Notes: a model not told the origin generated them from the letters alone. DNA of 64,000 nt from Chrysogorgia sp. JL179-B06 (GCA_035772405.1 JAYKKM010000196.1:1633501-1697500), one strand, 5' to 3'; counted from the stretch's first letter, positions 11,180 through 35,650 are shown. Translations and numbers: made by a program.

Positions 11180-11519
11180 CAGTGGCGGATTACACGTGCT
11201 GCTGGGGCCCCTGACTGTTTTCCGCCTCCCCCCCCCCCCGAAAATCGTCGATCGATCGGTGTTGTTTTATTTCCATGCGATCTTTTGGGAAACTGAAAAC
11301 TACTGTCGTCGAATCACTTGATCGCATGAAATTCAAAATAAGATAAATAAAACGATAAAAATTATAACTTTTGTTTTAAGTATTTAGAACATTAGTTGTG
11401 AACATCGATTAGTATGTTTACACCAGCCAGTCAGCTATAGTATTTCGAACATAGCGGGCCCCTAGGATGCGCGGGCCCATGGCGGTTGCCCAGTCAGCCC
11501 TGTCCTTAATCCGCCACTG
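11180..11519. mobile_element. hAT-like non-autonomous element
   Basis: Terminal inverted repeats CAGTGGCGGATTA are exact at both ends. The interior has a poly-C run and GGGCCC blocks. The flanking bases (CTCTACACATG on the left, ACTCTAAT on the right) are only loosely alike, so a target duplication is not clear. Confidence 0.7.
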
Positions 11520-11814
11520 ACTCTAATATATAGATGATTCCGTTTTTCGCTTTCAATTAATTACGTTTTCAAATCTTTAGGGTTAGGATTACGGATTCAA
11601 ATCGTTATGATACGTTAGAATTACGGAATCACGTCATTTCACGCCGGTGTCGCAAGGCCAATCAGTTATGGTTTAGTTATGGTTTCATTTTGTACTGTTA
11701 TTTAGAAGTTTCTTGCGCTTTTATATATAGTAGCTAACATACTATAGATGGACTATTCGCTTGTATTGGGCTCACAGGGTGTTTTGGGGACGCGTGGATT
11801 TGAAATCTTATATA

Positions 11815-12140
11815 TGATAGATAAAATATGAGCGGCCGATCTTTATCTTATATACAACCTCGAGCCGAAGACGAGCATTTGTGTATCAGATAAAGATGAA
11901 ACGCGAATATTTATATGGCTTATCAAATTAATTATCAATGAATACACATATATGTTTATATCAACTTGCTATCTTGAAGATACAAGCTGTTTTGAAGATA
12001 CAAGCTGTTTTAGCTCAGGAAATCGAAGGAAAGGTTTATGTAAATCTGGACGAATCTTTGCCCGATTTAAAACCCGCGTCATGCCACTGATTTCCTTTGT
12101 TTTTCTTCATGAATTATTAATGATTTGATAAGTAATATTT
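11815..12140 (+). repeat. Copy of a dispersed non-coding repeat family
   Basis: Shares GTTTATGTAAAT followed by GGA and GAATCTTT with 34481-34765, and the 3' end TCATGAATTATTAATGA with 28044-28455, 31890-32075 and 34481-34765. In the better copies the 5' end is a palindrome containing GAGTGTTT and AAACAC. Also holds a tandem GAAGATACAAGCTGTTTT pair at about 11975-12012. Confidence 0.6.
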
Positions 12141-12202
12141 AATATTTTAAATAATATTTAATATTTGATAAGTAATATTTAATATCACTTTTTATTGTGC
12201 AG

Positions 12203-12322
12203 GTTGTTCTGACAAACAGACTCCACGAAATTGTCGTGGCTGGAAGAATGCGAAATTTTGTCAAAAACAAAGTATGCACTATAAATACATGCAGGATAAT
12301 TGTTGTAAAACTTGCAATTCAG
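12203..12322 (+). pseudogene. Copy 1 exon: ShK domain 2
   Basis: Encodes GCSDKQTPRNCRGWKN and ends YMQDNCCKTCNS, with six cysteines. Matches copy 2 exon 31230-31334, which is five codons shorter. Splice sites GCAG and TCAG|GTAGG are intact. Confidence 0.85.
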
Positions 12323-12979
12323 GTAGGTTGGAATTGTACTGGAAATGTTACATTATTAATTAACGTTATAAATAAAGTAATTACAACTAAAGTAATTAAC
12401 TAAGCAAAATATTATAGTAATGTAGATGAGGGGGAAGTCGAAAAAGAAACCATGGGACTAGCTTATATATTTATGATGATGTCAATAATAAATAGACGTT
12501 TTCGTAAAACAGTGCATCACGGGTAATCATGACAAAATGGAGCTTATGAGGATTTACGTCATTCTTTCGTTATCACCAGCAACCCTCACTTTGACGTCAA
12601 GAGAACATCTAGTACCAAAGCGAGGCTTGGTATTGGTGAGAACAAATGAATGACGTATAATCCCGCATAAGCGTCATTGAAAAGGAATAGTTGACCGGTG
12701 CAGTGAGTTTGAAAGGAAATACTTGCTCAATAACTGCAGAGGTCAAGAATTATTGATTAAGTATAGTCCTGATTACCCATGATGCACGTGGAAATTACGT
12801 CTATTGTAGGGAGATATAAAATGAATCATATAGCAGATTAGCAGTAACGTTTTACAAAACTTCCGAACAAATAGTAACTTTAGTTTAGTCTGAGGAAGAA
12901 CTCTTTACGAATGTTTGAACTTGCTACTCAAACAAATAACCGCTATATTTCCTCATTGTATTTTTTTGTATCTTTATAG

Positions 12980-13104
12980 TTCCAAAGAATTGCGTGGACA
13001 AATCATCTAAGTGTTCTTCATGGAGTAGTAGTGGCTATTGTACACATAAAAGATATGATCAGTATATGAAGAAAAACTGCGCAAAATCATGTGGTTGCAT
13101 TTAA
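12980..13104 (+). pseudogene. Copy 1 terminal exon: ShK domain 3 and stop
   Basis: Encodes PKNCVDKSSKCSSWSSSGYC and ends KKNCAKSCGCI with TAA at 13102-13104. Six cysteines in ShK spacing. A likely AATAAA polyadenylation signal follows at 13787-13792, in a 3' flank shared with copy 2. Confidence 0.85.
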
Positions 13105-14127
13105 ATCCAAACTGATGAGCCGCAACTACATGTTTTAGAATTCCTGTTTATAGATTATGAGCCCTAATCAAACGAAAATGAGAGTTGATGTTAGTGGCTT
13201 AGGAATAACCATTGGGGGCCGGGTGCTGGCGCCTCCCTCCAAATAAATTTGTTGGATCATTGCAGACGGCTGATTGGTAAATAAACTTCAGATATAAAAT
13301 TATCTTCACTAAAAAAGGCTATCCTTTTGATGGTGCCACCTACTGTGAAATATTTTCTTATATGCCACGACTTTGTATGCATGCGAGAGTTTTGATTGAA
13401 GGATAAGAATGGATAAATATCTGGTGCAACTGTCAAAAGAGGTCAAACGAACTCGTACGAGCTAGGAGATCTGCAAGTTATTAAGTAACTTAATACTACC
13501 AGTTTCAAAAGTTGAACTTTTCATGTTCCTGACCTAAATGCAAATGAGCTTGAACAAAGGATTTTGATAATGGTTCAGCACATGAAAAGTTCGACATTTG
13601 AAACGGGTCTAAGATGTTTAAGATGTAGGATGGACGGCAACGGCGGTCAAAAAGCAATATATATTTAGCATTTTAAAGCAGCCATAATTAGTTGACTACT
13701 TCATGAACTGTATCTTATAATTAATATTAAAAATCACGAATATCAACGAAATTAGCTGTAACTGTGATCTTATAATTTCTGTAGTTAATAAATTCGTTAC
13801 AAAAACTTGTTTGCACGTTTCATTTTTTCATTACGTCAAAATAATGTTGCAGTTTAAAGTTGTATATATAACCCTGTGTCCCTGCACAGTTTTTAGCTTT
13901 CTATGTAGCGGACGGCAAAATAGTTGATAAATTATAGTTTTTGATTTGTTCATTGGCTTCCAAGATATCTCTATTTAAATATGGCCAGATGTACGAAAAA
14001 GAACAAAATTATAAATCGCTGGGTTGCAGTCGCTTGTGATGTCATCTCAGGAACGAGTAGATTTCTCACAACAAGGAAAACCATTAAATTTTGTGGGCCA
14101 TGTTCGCATCACGAACCTATTTTTAAC
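13105..14127. other. 3' flank of astacin copy 1 and dispersed repeat
   Basis: 3' untranslated or flanking sequence with AATAAA at 13787-13792. From 13885 to 13985 lies a dispersed repeat that recurs at 26405-26490 (same strand) and 14952-15052 (opposite strand), recognisable by a block reading AAAATAGTTGATAA and ending in ATGGCC. No ORF of interest. Confidence 0.5.
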
Positions 14128-14683
14128 CATGGCCGGATTTAGGAATGAGCAAGCTGCGCCGTTGCTCAGTTGCCTCCGCATATTTCATGAAAAAAAATTG
14201 AAAGGAAAAATGTATTTGTGAGTGCCTGAGCTAGTGGAACAGATATAAGCTAATTAGATATTCATATTATCTCATTCTCTTCTTTATATATGGTCAGTTG
14301 ACTTCTATGGAAGTATGGGACTTTGAACGTCTCTTTACTATTATTATCCTCGTATTTTTCAGGTTACTTTTATAGTTAGCCTAACGCTTACGTTTGGTTA
14401 ACCCGGCTTTAGCCGTTTTCACTTTGCTCTATAAAATTGTTGATGTATATATTCAGTTTATAAATGTACCTGCTTTATACTTGAAATATAGGAACAGATT
14501 CTTATATAGATTGATCATGATGTTTATAGACGAAGAATCTGAATTTTTATTCAGATTCTTCGTACTTGAAAAATATATATTATGAATGACTGTAAATATG
14601 TCTTGTCACCTTTTTAGTATTTTAAGGTGGGTGGGCCTCCACCACCGAAGGCTGCCGAGGCCACATGTCTAAATCCGGCCCTA
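14128..14683. mobile_element. Non-autonomous hAT element, 556 bp
   Basis: The termini contain GGCCGGATTTAG and its complement, and the element is flanked by a perfect 8-bp duplication, TTTTTAAC, at 14120-14127 and 14684-14691. The ORF at 14394-14585 is inside it and has no recognisable motif. Confidence 0.8.
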
Positions 14684-14756
14684 TTTTTAACAATAAATGA
14701 ATAAAAAGCTCCTATATTAAACTGATGCGACGCAGTTCTGTGACTATATGTTTAGT

Positions 14757-14859
14757 TAGCCTCCTTCGCAGGCGACGCGTTGGGGATTGGGCGGGAAATA
14801 AAAAAGCGATTTTTTTTTTCTCTCCCCAATCCCCCCACAGTTGCCTGCGGAGGAGACTA
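14757..14859. mobile_element. Short MITE, TAGCCTCC family
   Basis: A 103-bp element with ends TAGCCTCCTTCGCAGGC and GCCTGCGGAGGAGACTA. Flanks ATGTTTAGT and ATGTGTAGT look like a 9-bp duplication with one mismatch. Same termini as 15635-15851. A 9-bp duplication fits Mutator-like MITEs. Confidence 0.75.
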
Positions 14860-14868
14860 ATGTGTAGT

Positions 14869-15618
14869 GTGTGAAAGTGTTTTTGGAGTTGGCGTGGCAT
14901 CCCAATGTTTGCCATCCCTGTTTCCCTGAGATACGTCAAATCAGAAATTCAAAATGTTTTTTTTGGCCATGTTTAAAGAGTGATATCTCGCAAACGAATG
15001 GACCAAATCAAAAACTAATAAACTATAAAATAACTTATCAACTATTTTGGTGTCCTTTATACAGAAATGTAAGCTAAAAGGAGGGTTTATATATTTACTT
15101 TAATTATAACAATAATAATAATAATAATAATACTGAAATAATAACAGTAATAAATTATTAATTTTCACTAAACTCAAACATTGAATTCCAATCATAATCC
15201 TTTGAAAATCAATAGTCTCTATAACTGGGATGGGGGACATAAATGCGACCAGCATAAATTATAAGACCGGCCAAAATACACAAGATGGCGGCCAAATTAA
15301 CAATAATATTTTTCGTATCTTCGTAAAAACACAGAAAGATGACTTTTGTTGTTAGTATGAAACAAAGAAAACAGGGAAATGTGTGTCAGCAATTATAGTT
15401 ATATCCAGTTATATTGTCTTAATGTCTATATTTAGAATTAAATATTGAATTGTATGATAAACAAAACGGTACCGTTTTGCAATTACGCTATAAGTCATTA
15501 TTCTCAATAAGTTTCATTTACGATCAATATATAAGTCATTGTGCAGCATAACGTCATAGTGAGGATCATTTACATATCAAACAAATCTGCCTATATATTT
15601 ATAAGTAATATTTGGCAT
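14869..15618. other. No gene seen
   Basis: AT-rich sequence with a minus-strand copy of a dispersed repeat at 14952-15052 and an AAT microsatellite near 15108-15130. No supported coding exon. Confidence 0.5.
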
Positions 15619-16340
15619 AAAAGTGAGTTCAATCTATAGCCTCCTCCGCAGGCAATTCTGTGGCTTTTTCCCGAGTCAAATAGCTTCCAACGCTGTTTTG
15701 GCCATTTTTGGCCGGGCCAGAGAAATGCTCCACGTCAATCAATCCCTTCACAATCCCTATACTTCCCTGCAATCCCAGCCAAAACATTGCTCGCATAGCC
15801 TGGGAAGCGATTTGAAAAAATAAGCCACAGAGTTGCCTGCGGAGGAGGCTAAGTTCAATCATGGATGCACATATACTTGAAAACACGAATCAATTTAAGG
15901 TTTCACAACTAAAGTTTAGACTTTTTCTCAGGCAAGCACGGAAGTCGAGTCACTGTAACTGGGATTGTCTCTACCACCCAACAGCCCACCCACCTACCCA
16001 ACCACCCACCCACGCTCACATTTGCATGATTATGCAGGTTTTATTTACAATAAAACGTGTCAGTTGTTTGGATAATGCTTTAATTATTTGAATAATATAT
16101 AACGAATTAGAACGTGCGCAAAGCGATAAAGAAAGAGATTCCCCTCACTCGGAGTGGAGTGTAGCTAGATTTAGGCCTGTTGTTCAGGGGTCACTGCTTA
16201 GTTGAAATTGCGCAGAACGCATGCAGATGTTACGCGAATGATTCCTAACGACGATTTTAATGTAAGTGATGTCGGTGTGTATGTAAAAAAATATTTTGTT
16301 CAATGTTATTATTTAATTACATTAAACAACGTCGGTAAAA
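15619..16340 (+). repeat. Left arm of a 3 kb imperfect palindrome
   Basis: This arm matches the reverse complement of about 18030-18680: the shared order is GAGTTCAATCATGGATGC, CACGAATCAATTTAAGG, GACTTTTTCTCAGGC, CACCCACCCA, then GATTCCCCTCACTCGGAG and ACGACGATTTTAATGTAA. It is interrupted by the MITE at 15635-15851. Non-coding. Confidence 0.8.
15635..15851. mobile_element. MITE inserted in the palindrome arm, 9-bp duplication
   Basis: Termini TAGCCTCCTCCGCAGGCAA with AGTTCAATC at both flanks (15626-15634 and 15852-15860). The uninterrupted arm at about 18650-18672 carries a single AGTTCAATC (in complement), which proves insertion and duplication. Inner repeats also read CTGTGGC...GCCACAG. 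Confidence 0.85.
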
Positions 16341-16696
16341 ATCGTTCATGATCAACTTTGGCGGAAATGCGAGCTCTTATAAACAATATCGTAAACATCT
16401 GTTACATATATACACACCATTTCTGGTAAAGAAGCATGATTTATAGTGCAGGCAGTGAATTATCAGAAATTTGTTTACCAATCACCAACTACATATACTG
16501 TAGTCATAACGTATACTGCGTTTATATGCAGTCAAAAGCCTTGCCAATTATATTCAGATATGTGATAGTCATTTGTAATTTAAGTCTGCTGTATTTAAAA
16601 TTAAAATCACTTCCCTCTAGTATAGAATTAACTAACTCGTTAATAATTCATCAGAAAAAAACCAAAAAAACAATGTTTGAGTCGGTAATTTCAGGC

Positions 16697-17885
16697 AACT
16701 AGGCGAATTTGGCGCGCGAACAGACGTTTATATTGTGCAATTTGAATAGATTGGTAATTTGTTCCAGCTTAGAGCTCATAAGACAATACGGAAAAAGTCG
16801 CGCGAACAACTACGCCTATAGTGGAAAACTGGTTTAAGGTGGAGTTGCTCGTTATAATACGGTCCACTTTATTCATTGGGAAAGGACAGTGATTATTATG
16901 GTGGTGGTATGTGAGTAGTTTCCGAACACCCAACGCGCAATAATCCTCTAGTCGGGAGATCCGGGCCCGTGAACTCTGAAACGCCTGCCTCGTACCCAGG
17001 CGTCTCAATCCTTCCAAGGCGGAGGAGCGGCTAGACGGAAGAGCGGGCCGAGCGAGGCGCGGAGGGGCTGCTGGGAAGGCGGAGAGAGAAATTATGTAAA
17101 TAATGCTATTGTTTGGTTATCAGCATTATATGTAGTGTATTATAGACTCTCGATTCATTCTGTTTATTTCTGTCAAAAAACCACGACGCTATGGAAATTT
17201 TCTTGCGTGTAACTTTAGTCGATCGTTTGCGCCTTTAGCCTTACTCGCATATGATGGTCAACTCCGCTCTCCGCTAAATTGTAGAATTATCTGTTGACAG
17301 TTGGTAAAAGGAGTCAAATTACGGAAAGTTCATCATATTATACAATTGCTTCGTTCTATTTTAAAACCCCGTTTAATTTTGATAAATCAACAACGACAAC
17401 AAGTACACACAATAGAAACCTTCGACATTATATTTAAAGAGATTTTAGAGCAACCTGGTTTGTATTTCTGCCTTTAAATGCGGTTTCAAAAGTGGATGGG
17501 TATTCTAAAATTGCTCCCAAGTGAGTAGGTCTTCTGGAATAATCGAAAGGATTTCTCGAGCTTTCCGGTTCGCTATTAAACGCAGTTGTCCGCCATAACA
17601 CTTGCAAGATCTGCCAGGCGTTCCCCGCTCGGCCGCTCCTTCCCAGCAGCCCCTCCGCGCCTCCGCGCCTCGCTCGCCCCGCTCTTCCGTCTAGCCGCTC
17701 CTCCGCCTTGGAAGGATTGAGACGCCTGGGTACGAGGCAGCTGAAACGCTGTTTCCTGCATTTTGAGGGCAGTTTTAAAAAAAAAAATCGAGCTCTCCGC
17801 TGGAATATGGCTGGAACCAATTATCTATCTGTTCAAATTTCACGGCAATATAAATGTCTGTTAGCGCGCCAAATTTCCCTACGAG
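16697..17885. mobile_element. Foldback element in the palindrome loop
   Basis: The ends share AATTTGGCGCGC followed by AACAGAC, in inverted orientation. Subterminal inverted blocks include GGAACCAATTATC-like sequence and a GC-rich block (16974-17090 against 17625-17750: GACGGAAGAGCGGG, GGCGGAGGAGCGGCTAGACG). The ORFs in the GC-rich arm are repeat-derived. Confidence 0.75.
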
Positions 17886-18029
17886 AAAACCGGCTTTAAA
17901 CATGGTTTGTTTTGTTTTTCTCATCAATTATATTTACGAGTCACTGTTATTTCTATATACTATATAAAAGCGTTCCCCCAAAGTTGGTGAGTTCATGGGA
18001 AAATGTTTACCGACGATGTTTAATGTAAA

Positions 18030-18681
18030 TTGTTTAACAAAATGTTGGCACATGTCAAATTTTGTGCAACATCATTTACATTAAAATCGTCGTTATACAT
18101 GTAGGTATCGTTTCGCGTAGGGTTTGCGTAAGTTCTGCGCAATTTCAACTAAGCAAACCCCTGAACAACAGACCCCATCAGCTACACTCCTCCGAGTGAG
18201 GGGAATCCCTTTGTTTAGAACGACATTTGATGATGTTCTTGGTTAATTCCTCCACATGCTCTTCTTTTGGGATTTCTCCATATATAATCGTTCGTGGCCT
18301 ACCAGCATGGGGCTTCTCCCATTTTTCTCTTCCCGCATTTTTTCTTCTCATGCACTCTATTGCTCTTTTTCTTCTATCGACCCTTCTCTATTTCATTATT
18401 ATTTAAATAATTAAAGCATCAGTCCAAACAATTAAAACGTTTTATCGTTGGGAGCGCTTGTTTATTGTGGGTGGGTGGGTGGGTGACTGGGAGAGACGAT
18501 CTGCGAGTGACTCGACTTTCCACGCCTGAGAAAAAGTCTATATTAATTTAGTTGAAGTGAACCCTTAAATTGATTCGTGTTTTCACGTTTTCTTGATTTG
18601 AGTATAAAAACATGAAGTATATGCATCCATGATTGAACTCACTTTAAGAAGTATATGCATCCATGATTGAACTCACTTTAA
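18030..18681 (-). repeat. Right arm of the 3 kb palindrome
   Basis: Reverse complement of the left arm with several indels; it ends in a tandem pair of 34-bp units (18614-18647 and 18648-18681) containing GTATATGCATCCATGATTG. Confidence 0.8.
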
Positions 18682-18939
18682 TTATCCCGATTCTAAGAAT
18701 TTGAAGTAAAGAAAGGCTAAAAACCTGACGAGTTGTCACACCAGGACTTCTGTTAATCCTCAGCTGGGGGTGAACGTGGGAGTGGCCTACCAAGGATGCA
18801 ACTAGGATCAATACAATTATACAAATCGAAAAGGTTGGTACACTGCCCAAATATAGTTAGTATGTAGGAAGTCTAATGTTAATCGTGTCCCAATAAAATC
18901 TTCGTTATAGGAATCATTCCGTGTAACATCTGCAAACTA

Positions 18940-19560
18940 GTTCTGCACAATCGTTTCAACTAAGCAAACCCCTGAACAACAGGCCCAACCAACCACACTC
19001 CCCCGAGTGAGGGGAAGACCTTTGTTTAAAACGACGTATGATATAATGTTCTTGGTTCCGAATTATGGCTCATCCACATGATCTTCTTTTGGAATATCTC
19101 CATATATAATCGTCCGTGGACTACCTTGGGGCATCTCCCATATTTTTCTCTTCCTGTTTTTCTTCTCATGCACTGACTCTATTGTTCAGCGCGCGCGGAA
19201 TTTGCGCGCCTTCTCTATTTCGTTATTCAAACAACTGACACGTTTTATTGCAAATAAAACCTGCCTAGCGTTGGGAGCGCTCGTTTATATTTGAGGCATG
19301 CGTGGGTGGGTGATAGAGACGATCCCTATTTACAGTGACTCGAGAAAAAAGTCTAAACTTAAATTGATCCATGATCCATTTCTTTTCACGTTTTCTTGAC
19401 TTGAGTATAAAAAACATGAAGTATATGCATCCATGATTGAACTCACTTTAATTATCCCGATTCTAAGAATTTGAAGTAAAGAAAGGCTAAAAAGCTGACG
19501 AGTTGTCACACCAGGACTTCTGTTAATCCTCAGCTGGAAGTGAACGTGTTGAGTTGCCTA
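18940..19560 (-). repeat. Third copy of the palindrome arm
   Basis: Lies in direct orientation to the right arm: CTAAGCAAACCCCTGAACAA, CCGAGTGAGGGGAA, and after 19420 the same downstream flank (AAGAATTTGAAGTAAAGAAA, CACACCAGGACTTCTG) as 18690-18770. The right arm plus flank was therefore duplicated in tandem. Confidence 0.75.
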
Positions 19561-19674
19561 CCAAGAAACTCGACGTCTGTGACGCAGGTAAGACTTGTAT
19601 GCGTGAAAGTGTTGTGTGGCGCATTACTGCGTAGACAGTGTTGAAATACAAATCGAGAAGGTTGGTGTACTACC

Positions 19675-20100
19675 GATCGACTCCCGATAACTCGAACCCT
19701 CGCTAACTCGAACTCGCGCTAACAGCCTAATTGGAACCAAAATCGATTTCCTCTTCCGTCATACATTTACTGTAATTTTACCCTCGGTAACTCGAACCCT
19801 CTATAACTCGAACCTCGTTTGTCAAGACGTGACAAGTCAAGTAGCCCGACGTTGTTCGCAGTACCTAGTCTTCTCCTGCTGCTTTGTTTTCTTTTGTTTC
19901 ACGTTACGTTACGTTCTGATTTATAATATTTAGATATATTGTTCCATTCCATATTATATAATTAAATTTGATTAAAATGACACTGCATGAATAGAAATAC
20001 ACAGTAAACACCGTTTTTTCCTAGTTTCCGGTCATTTGTTCTCAACTCCCATTAACTCACTCCCGATAACTCGAACTCTCGAACCTTTTTCTATTTCCCT
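19675..20100. repeat. Degenerate pogo/Tigger-like terminal sequence
   Basis: Repeated motif CTCCCGATAACTCGAACCCT and variants (CGCTAACTCGAACTCGCG, CGGTAACTCGAACCCT) near 19679-19830 and again near 20050-20085. This resembles terminal repeats of pogo/Tigger-type elements, from memory. No transposase was seen between them. Confidence 0.45.
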
Positions 20101-20271
20101 TGATCATGGTAATTGTGTCCCATGTTCGACGTCATCATGTGGCGTTGTCAGTGCTGCGTAGGCGAAACAATGTGATCGTGTAATCCATTTGAACCATTCA
20201 ACTTCCGCGACAGGTGTGAATGCTGTCAACAGCAAACCTCTTGGAACAGTCAACACCCACTATCTCGCTGT

Positions 20272-20279
20272 TATAAAAG
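20272..20279 (+). promoter_or_regulatory. Candidate TATA box of astacin copy 2
   Basis: TATAAAAG lies 101-108 bases before the start codon at 20380, leaving room for a transcription start near 20300 and a 5' leader of about 75 bases. The placement is an inference. Confidence 0.45.
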
Positions 20280-20379
20280 AACAGATTTTTTCATTTGTGA
20301 CCATGAATTTTAACGCAGCGTCAAACTCACTACGTTCAACAAATAAACAGAAGACGCGAGAAGACGAAAACTCCATAAG

Positions 20380-32276
<11,897 letters not shown>

Positions 32277-32471
32277 ATCCAAACGAGTGAGCGGTAACAA
32301 CAGTACATGTATTAGAATTCCTGTTTGTAGATTATGAGCCCTAATCAAACGAAAATGAGAGTACTTGATGTTAGTTAATAGACATAGCTACGTTCATGAA
32401 CTGTATCATATAATTAACATTAAAAAGCACGAATGTCAGAGAAATATGTAACAATCACTGTTGTATAGTAT

Positions 32472-32477
32472 AATAAA
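32472..32477 (+). terminator. Candidate polyadenylation signal of astacin copy 2
   Basis: AATAAA 196 bases after the stop, inside a 3' flank shared with copy 1 and with 30188-30303. Confidence 0.5.
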
Positions 32478-32832
32478 TTCGTTACAAAAACTTTTTTGCA
32501 GATTTTTCATTTTGTCATTATGTTAAAATTAGAATGTTGCAGCTTAAAGAATAAATTGTATAATACAGAAATTTAAGCTAAAAGGAGGGTTTATATATAA
32601 GCAATTTTAAATTATCCGTGTATAGTCTGAAATAATAACAGTAATAAATTATGAATTTTAAGTAAAAGTCCGACCACAAACTTCTCACCATTGGAAAGAT
32701 GGCAAATTCCAAACATGATCTTTGAAAAGCAGCAGTCTATATAACTATAACTGGGACATTCATAGTGATTGAAAATATATGTTCCGGCCTCGGCCCTCGC
32801 AAGCGAGGGTGATAATCTCGCCGCAGTAGGCG

Positions 32833-34078
<1,246 letters not shown>

Positions 34079-34396
34079 CCTAACTGAAAATTTTTATATA
34101 ATCAAATCCGACAAGTCCAACACCCTAAACAAGAGATCAGAACTGATATCCAAATGCCGGCACGAAAATAAGTACTACCTGATGAACTTTAAAGACCACA
34201 TAACATAGATAAAACAATAGAACCACAAACCGGAATTCACGTAAATCATCCTGTCATGACCCGCATACATTATTCCTGTCACTATAAATAAGACTCACCT
34301 ACGGTTACATTGTAATAAAGTCTGTCTGAAGATCGCATCAGCGTGAAACTCAGAGTTACAGAAAAGCATGTCTTGTCTTTGATTTCTTACAATATA
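34079..34396 (+). pseudogene. Penelope-like element, C-terminal end and 3' tail
   Basis: Reads SNTLNKRSELISKCRHENKY then YLMNFKDH and a stop, the usual C-terminus after the endonuclease. A 3' region holding a hammerhead-like fold (34321-34362) follows and ends at a (TA)n tract. It sits head-to-head with the minus-strand fragment to its left. Confidence 0.7.
34321..34362 (+). ncRNA. Candidate hammerhead ribozyme in Penelope-like 3' tail
   Basis: Layout: TCTGT (stem I), CTGAAGA (core, position 7 variable), stem II CGC/GCG with ATCA loop and a T-T closing mismatch, GAA, stem III ACT/AGT with CAG loop, then T as the cleavage-site base, and ACAGA closing stem I by five perfect pairs. Short stem III is known for Penelope-element hammerheads. 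U at the cleavage site and a 3-bp stem II make it weaker than the one at 37848-37898. Confidence 0.55.

Positions 34397-34475
<79 letters not shown>
34397..34475. repeat. (TA)n tract
   Basis: About 80 bases of (TA)n directly after the Penelope-like 3' tail. Confidence 0.95.
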
Positions 34476-34476
<1 letters not shown>

Positions 34477-34480
34477 TATT

Positions 34481-34762
34481 TAAAGCACGCGTAGGAGTGT
34501 TTTATCAGATATAAAACACGAGGCGCAGCCGAGTGTTTTATATCTGATAAAACACTCCTATACAAGTGCTTTAAATGGCTTAAAAAACGACCAGCATTTG
34601 GTAAGTTCGTTGGCGTAGTAATTTTGAAAAATAACGTTGTCTAAGCCGAGAAAATCAAAGCTAAAGTTTATGTAAATTAGGATGAATCTTTATCACATAT
34701 AAAGATACGACACGGTGGTGATTTTGCTTTGTGTTTTCCTCATGAATTATTAATGAGTTTTT

Positions 34763-34765
<3 letters not shown>
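34481..34765. repeat. Dispersed repeat with palindromic head
   Basis: The head (about 34488-34556) is a palindrome: GGAGTGTTTTATCAGATATA, AAACACGAG, a short GGCGCAGC spacer and the complement. The tail contains CTCATGAATTATTAATGAG. Best-preserved member of the family seen near 12, 28 and 32 kb. A short (TA)n follows at 34766-34805. Confidence 0.7.
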
Positions 34766-34811
<46 letters not shown>

Positions 34812-34871
34812 GTAGGTCAACTCCTTATAAAGAAGTAAAAAGTCGTTTTGGGTGATCCGTTTGAATCGGAC

Positions 34872-35262
34872 AATATAGACCTTAAGATCTACGACGGCAG
34901 CCAAGGACGGGGACGTCGTTCAAACAAAAGAATTTAGTTAATGCGAAACAAAAAGAATGAATCATTTTTATTCCCAAGAGTAATCTCAACACCGTCCTCG
35001 TTCTGTTTACAACGCCACAGAGAGCATTTTCACGTCTTTAGGACGACGGTAACTCACGGAGATATAAGAGCTGTTCCTTAAGACTGACTTAAACACAGAC
35101 ACTACAATCGTTTTAGAAATATTGAAGCGTTTTGGAGATCATAAAACAAGCTTTGAGTGTCAAAACGCTAGTCAATCGACTGTGGTTTCATTCAAATGCT
35201 AAAATTTATATTGCTTTCACTGCCGTCGCCGTCCTACGTTGCCGTTGTAGATCTTAAGGTCC
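34872..35262. repeat. MITE with CTTAAGATCTACGACGG termini
   Basis: Inverted termini GACCTTAAGATCTACGACGG and its near complement at 35240-35262, with subterminal GACGGGGACG / CGCCGTCC blocks. TTAA is present in both termini. Interior non-coding. Confidence 0.7.
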
Positions 35263-35374
35263 CCCCAAGATTTGGGTAGACGCAACGCGAAGCGGCCATT
35301 AGTGATTTGTGTCTAAGTGACGAACTACGTAAACAGGTTTTTACGAAGGGTATATACACGTTTGTTATGTATTT

Positions 35375-35650
35375 AGACTCGCTAATTCCAAATCTGTTTT
35401 CAGAATTGAAACGGTTAAATATTGATCGAGATAACGTTCAAAATAATATACGACGAAGCGGCAGCCTGATTTCCGACTAATTTCTAAGTACGTAAATTAA
35501 CCATTTTTACGGGTATGCACGTTCTCGTAATATAATAGACATGTAGGTTAAGTATTTAGTACTCGGTAATTAGAAATCTGTTTTCAGAATTGAAATCAAG
35601 TAAATATTGGTCGAGATTACGTTCAAAATCTAGGTACGACCAAACGGCTT
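35375..35650. repeat. Diverged tandem duplication, about 185-bp period
   Basis: Two units share TCTGTTTTCAGAATTGAAA, TAAATATTG, TCGAGAT and ACGTTCAAAAT. No ORF. The sequence from there to 36096 shows no gene. Confidence 0.6.

Larger units (their letters stand above)
5163..13104 (+). pseudogene. Astacin-ShK metalloprotease, copy 1, disabled
   Basis: Nine exons match copy 2 (20380-32276) in order and phase: 5163-5324, 5446-5649, 5959-6088, 7360-7451, 8069-8152, 8905-9147, 10208-10345, 12203-12322, 12980-13104. They encode an M12A propeptide with an aspartate-switch-like FEAD, a basic RGKR activation site, the zinc motif [15 protein letters not shown] split by an intron, the Met-turn SVMHYG, and three ShK domains. 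Two lesions are visible. Codon 7415-7417 is TGA where copy 2 has GGA, just before the zinc motif. The acceptor of exon 7 is GG (8903-8904) where copy 2 has AG. No signal-peptide exon was found upstream. The other splice sites and the stop remain good, so inactivation looks recent. The family digests extracellular or venom proteins; this copy probably does not. Confidence 0.85.

Noticed and set aside
17434..17820. 128-codon GC-rich ORF
   Set aside because: Falls in the inverted arm of the foldback element, and the matching arm at 16974 does not preserve the frame.
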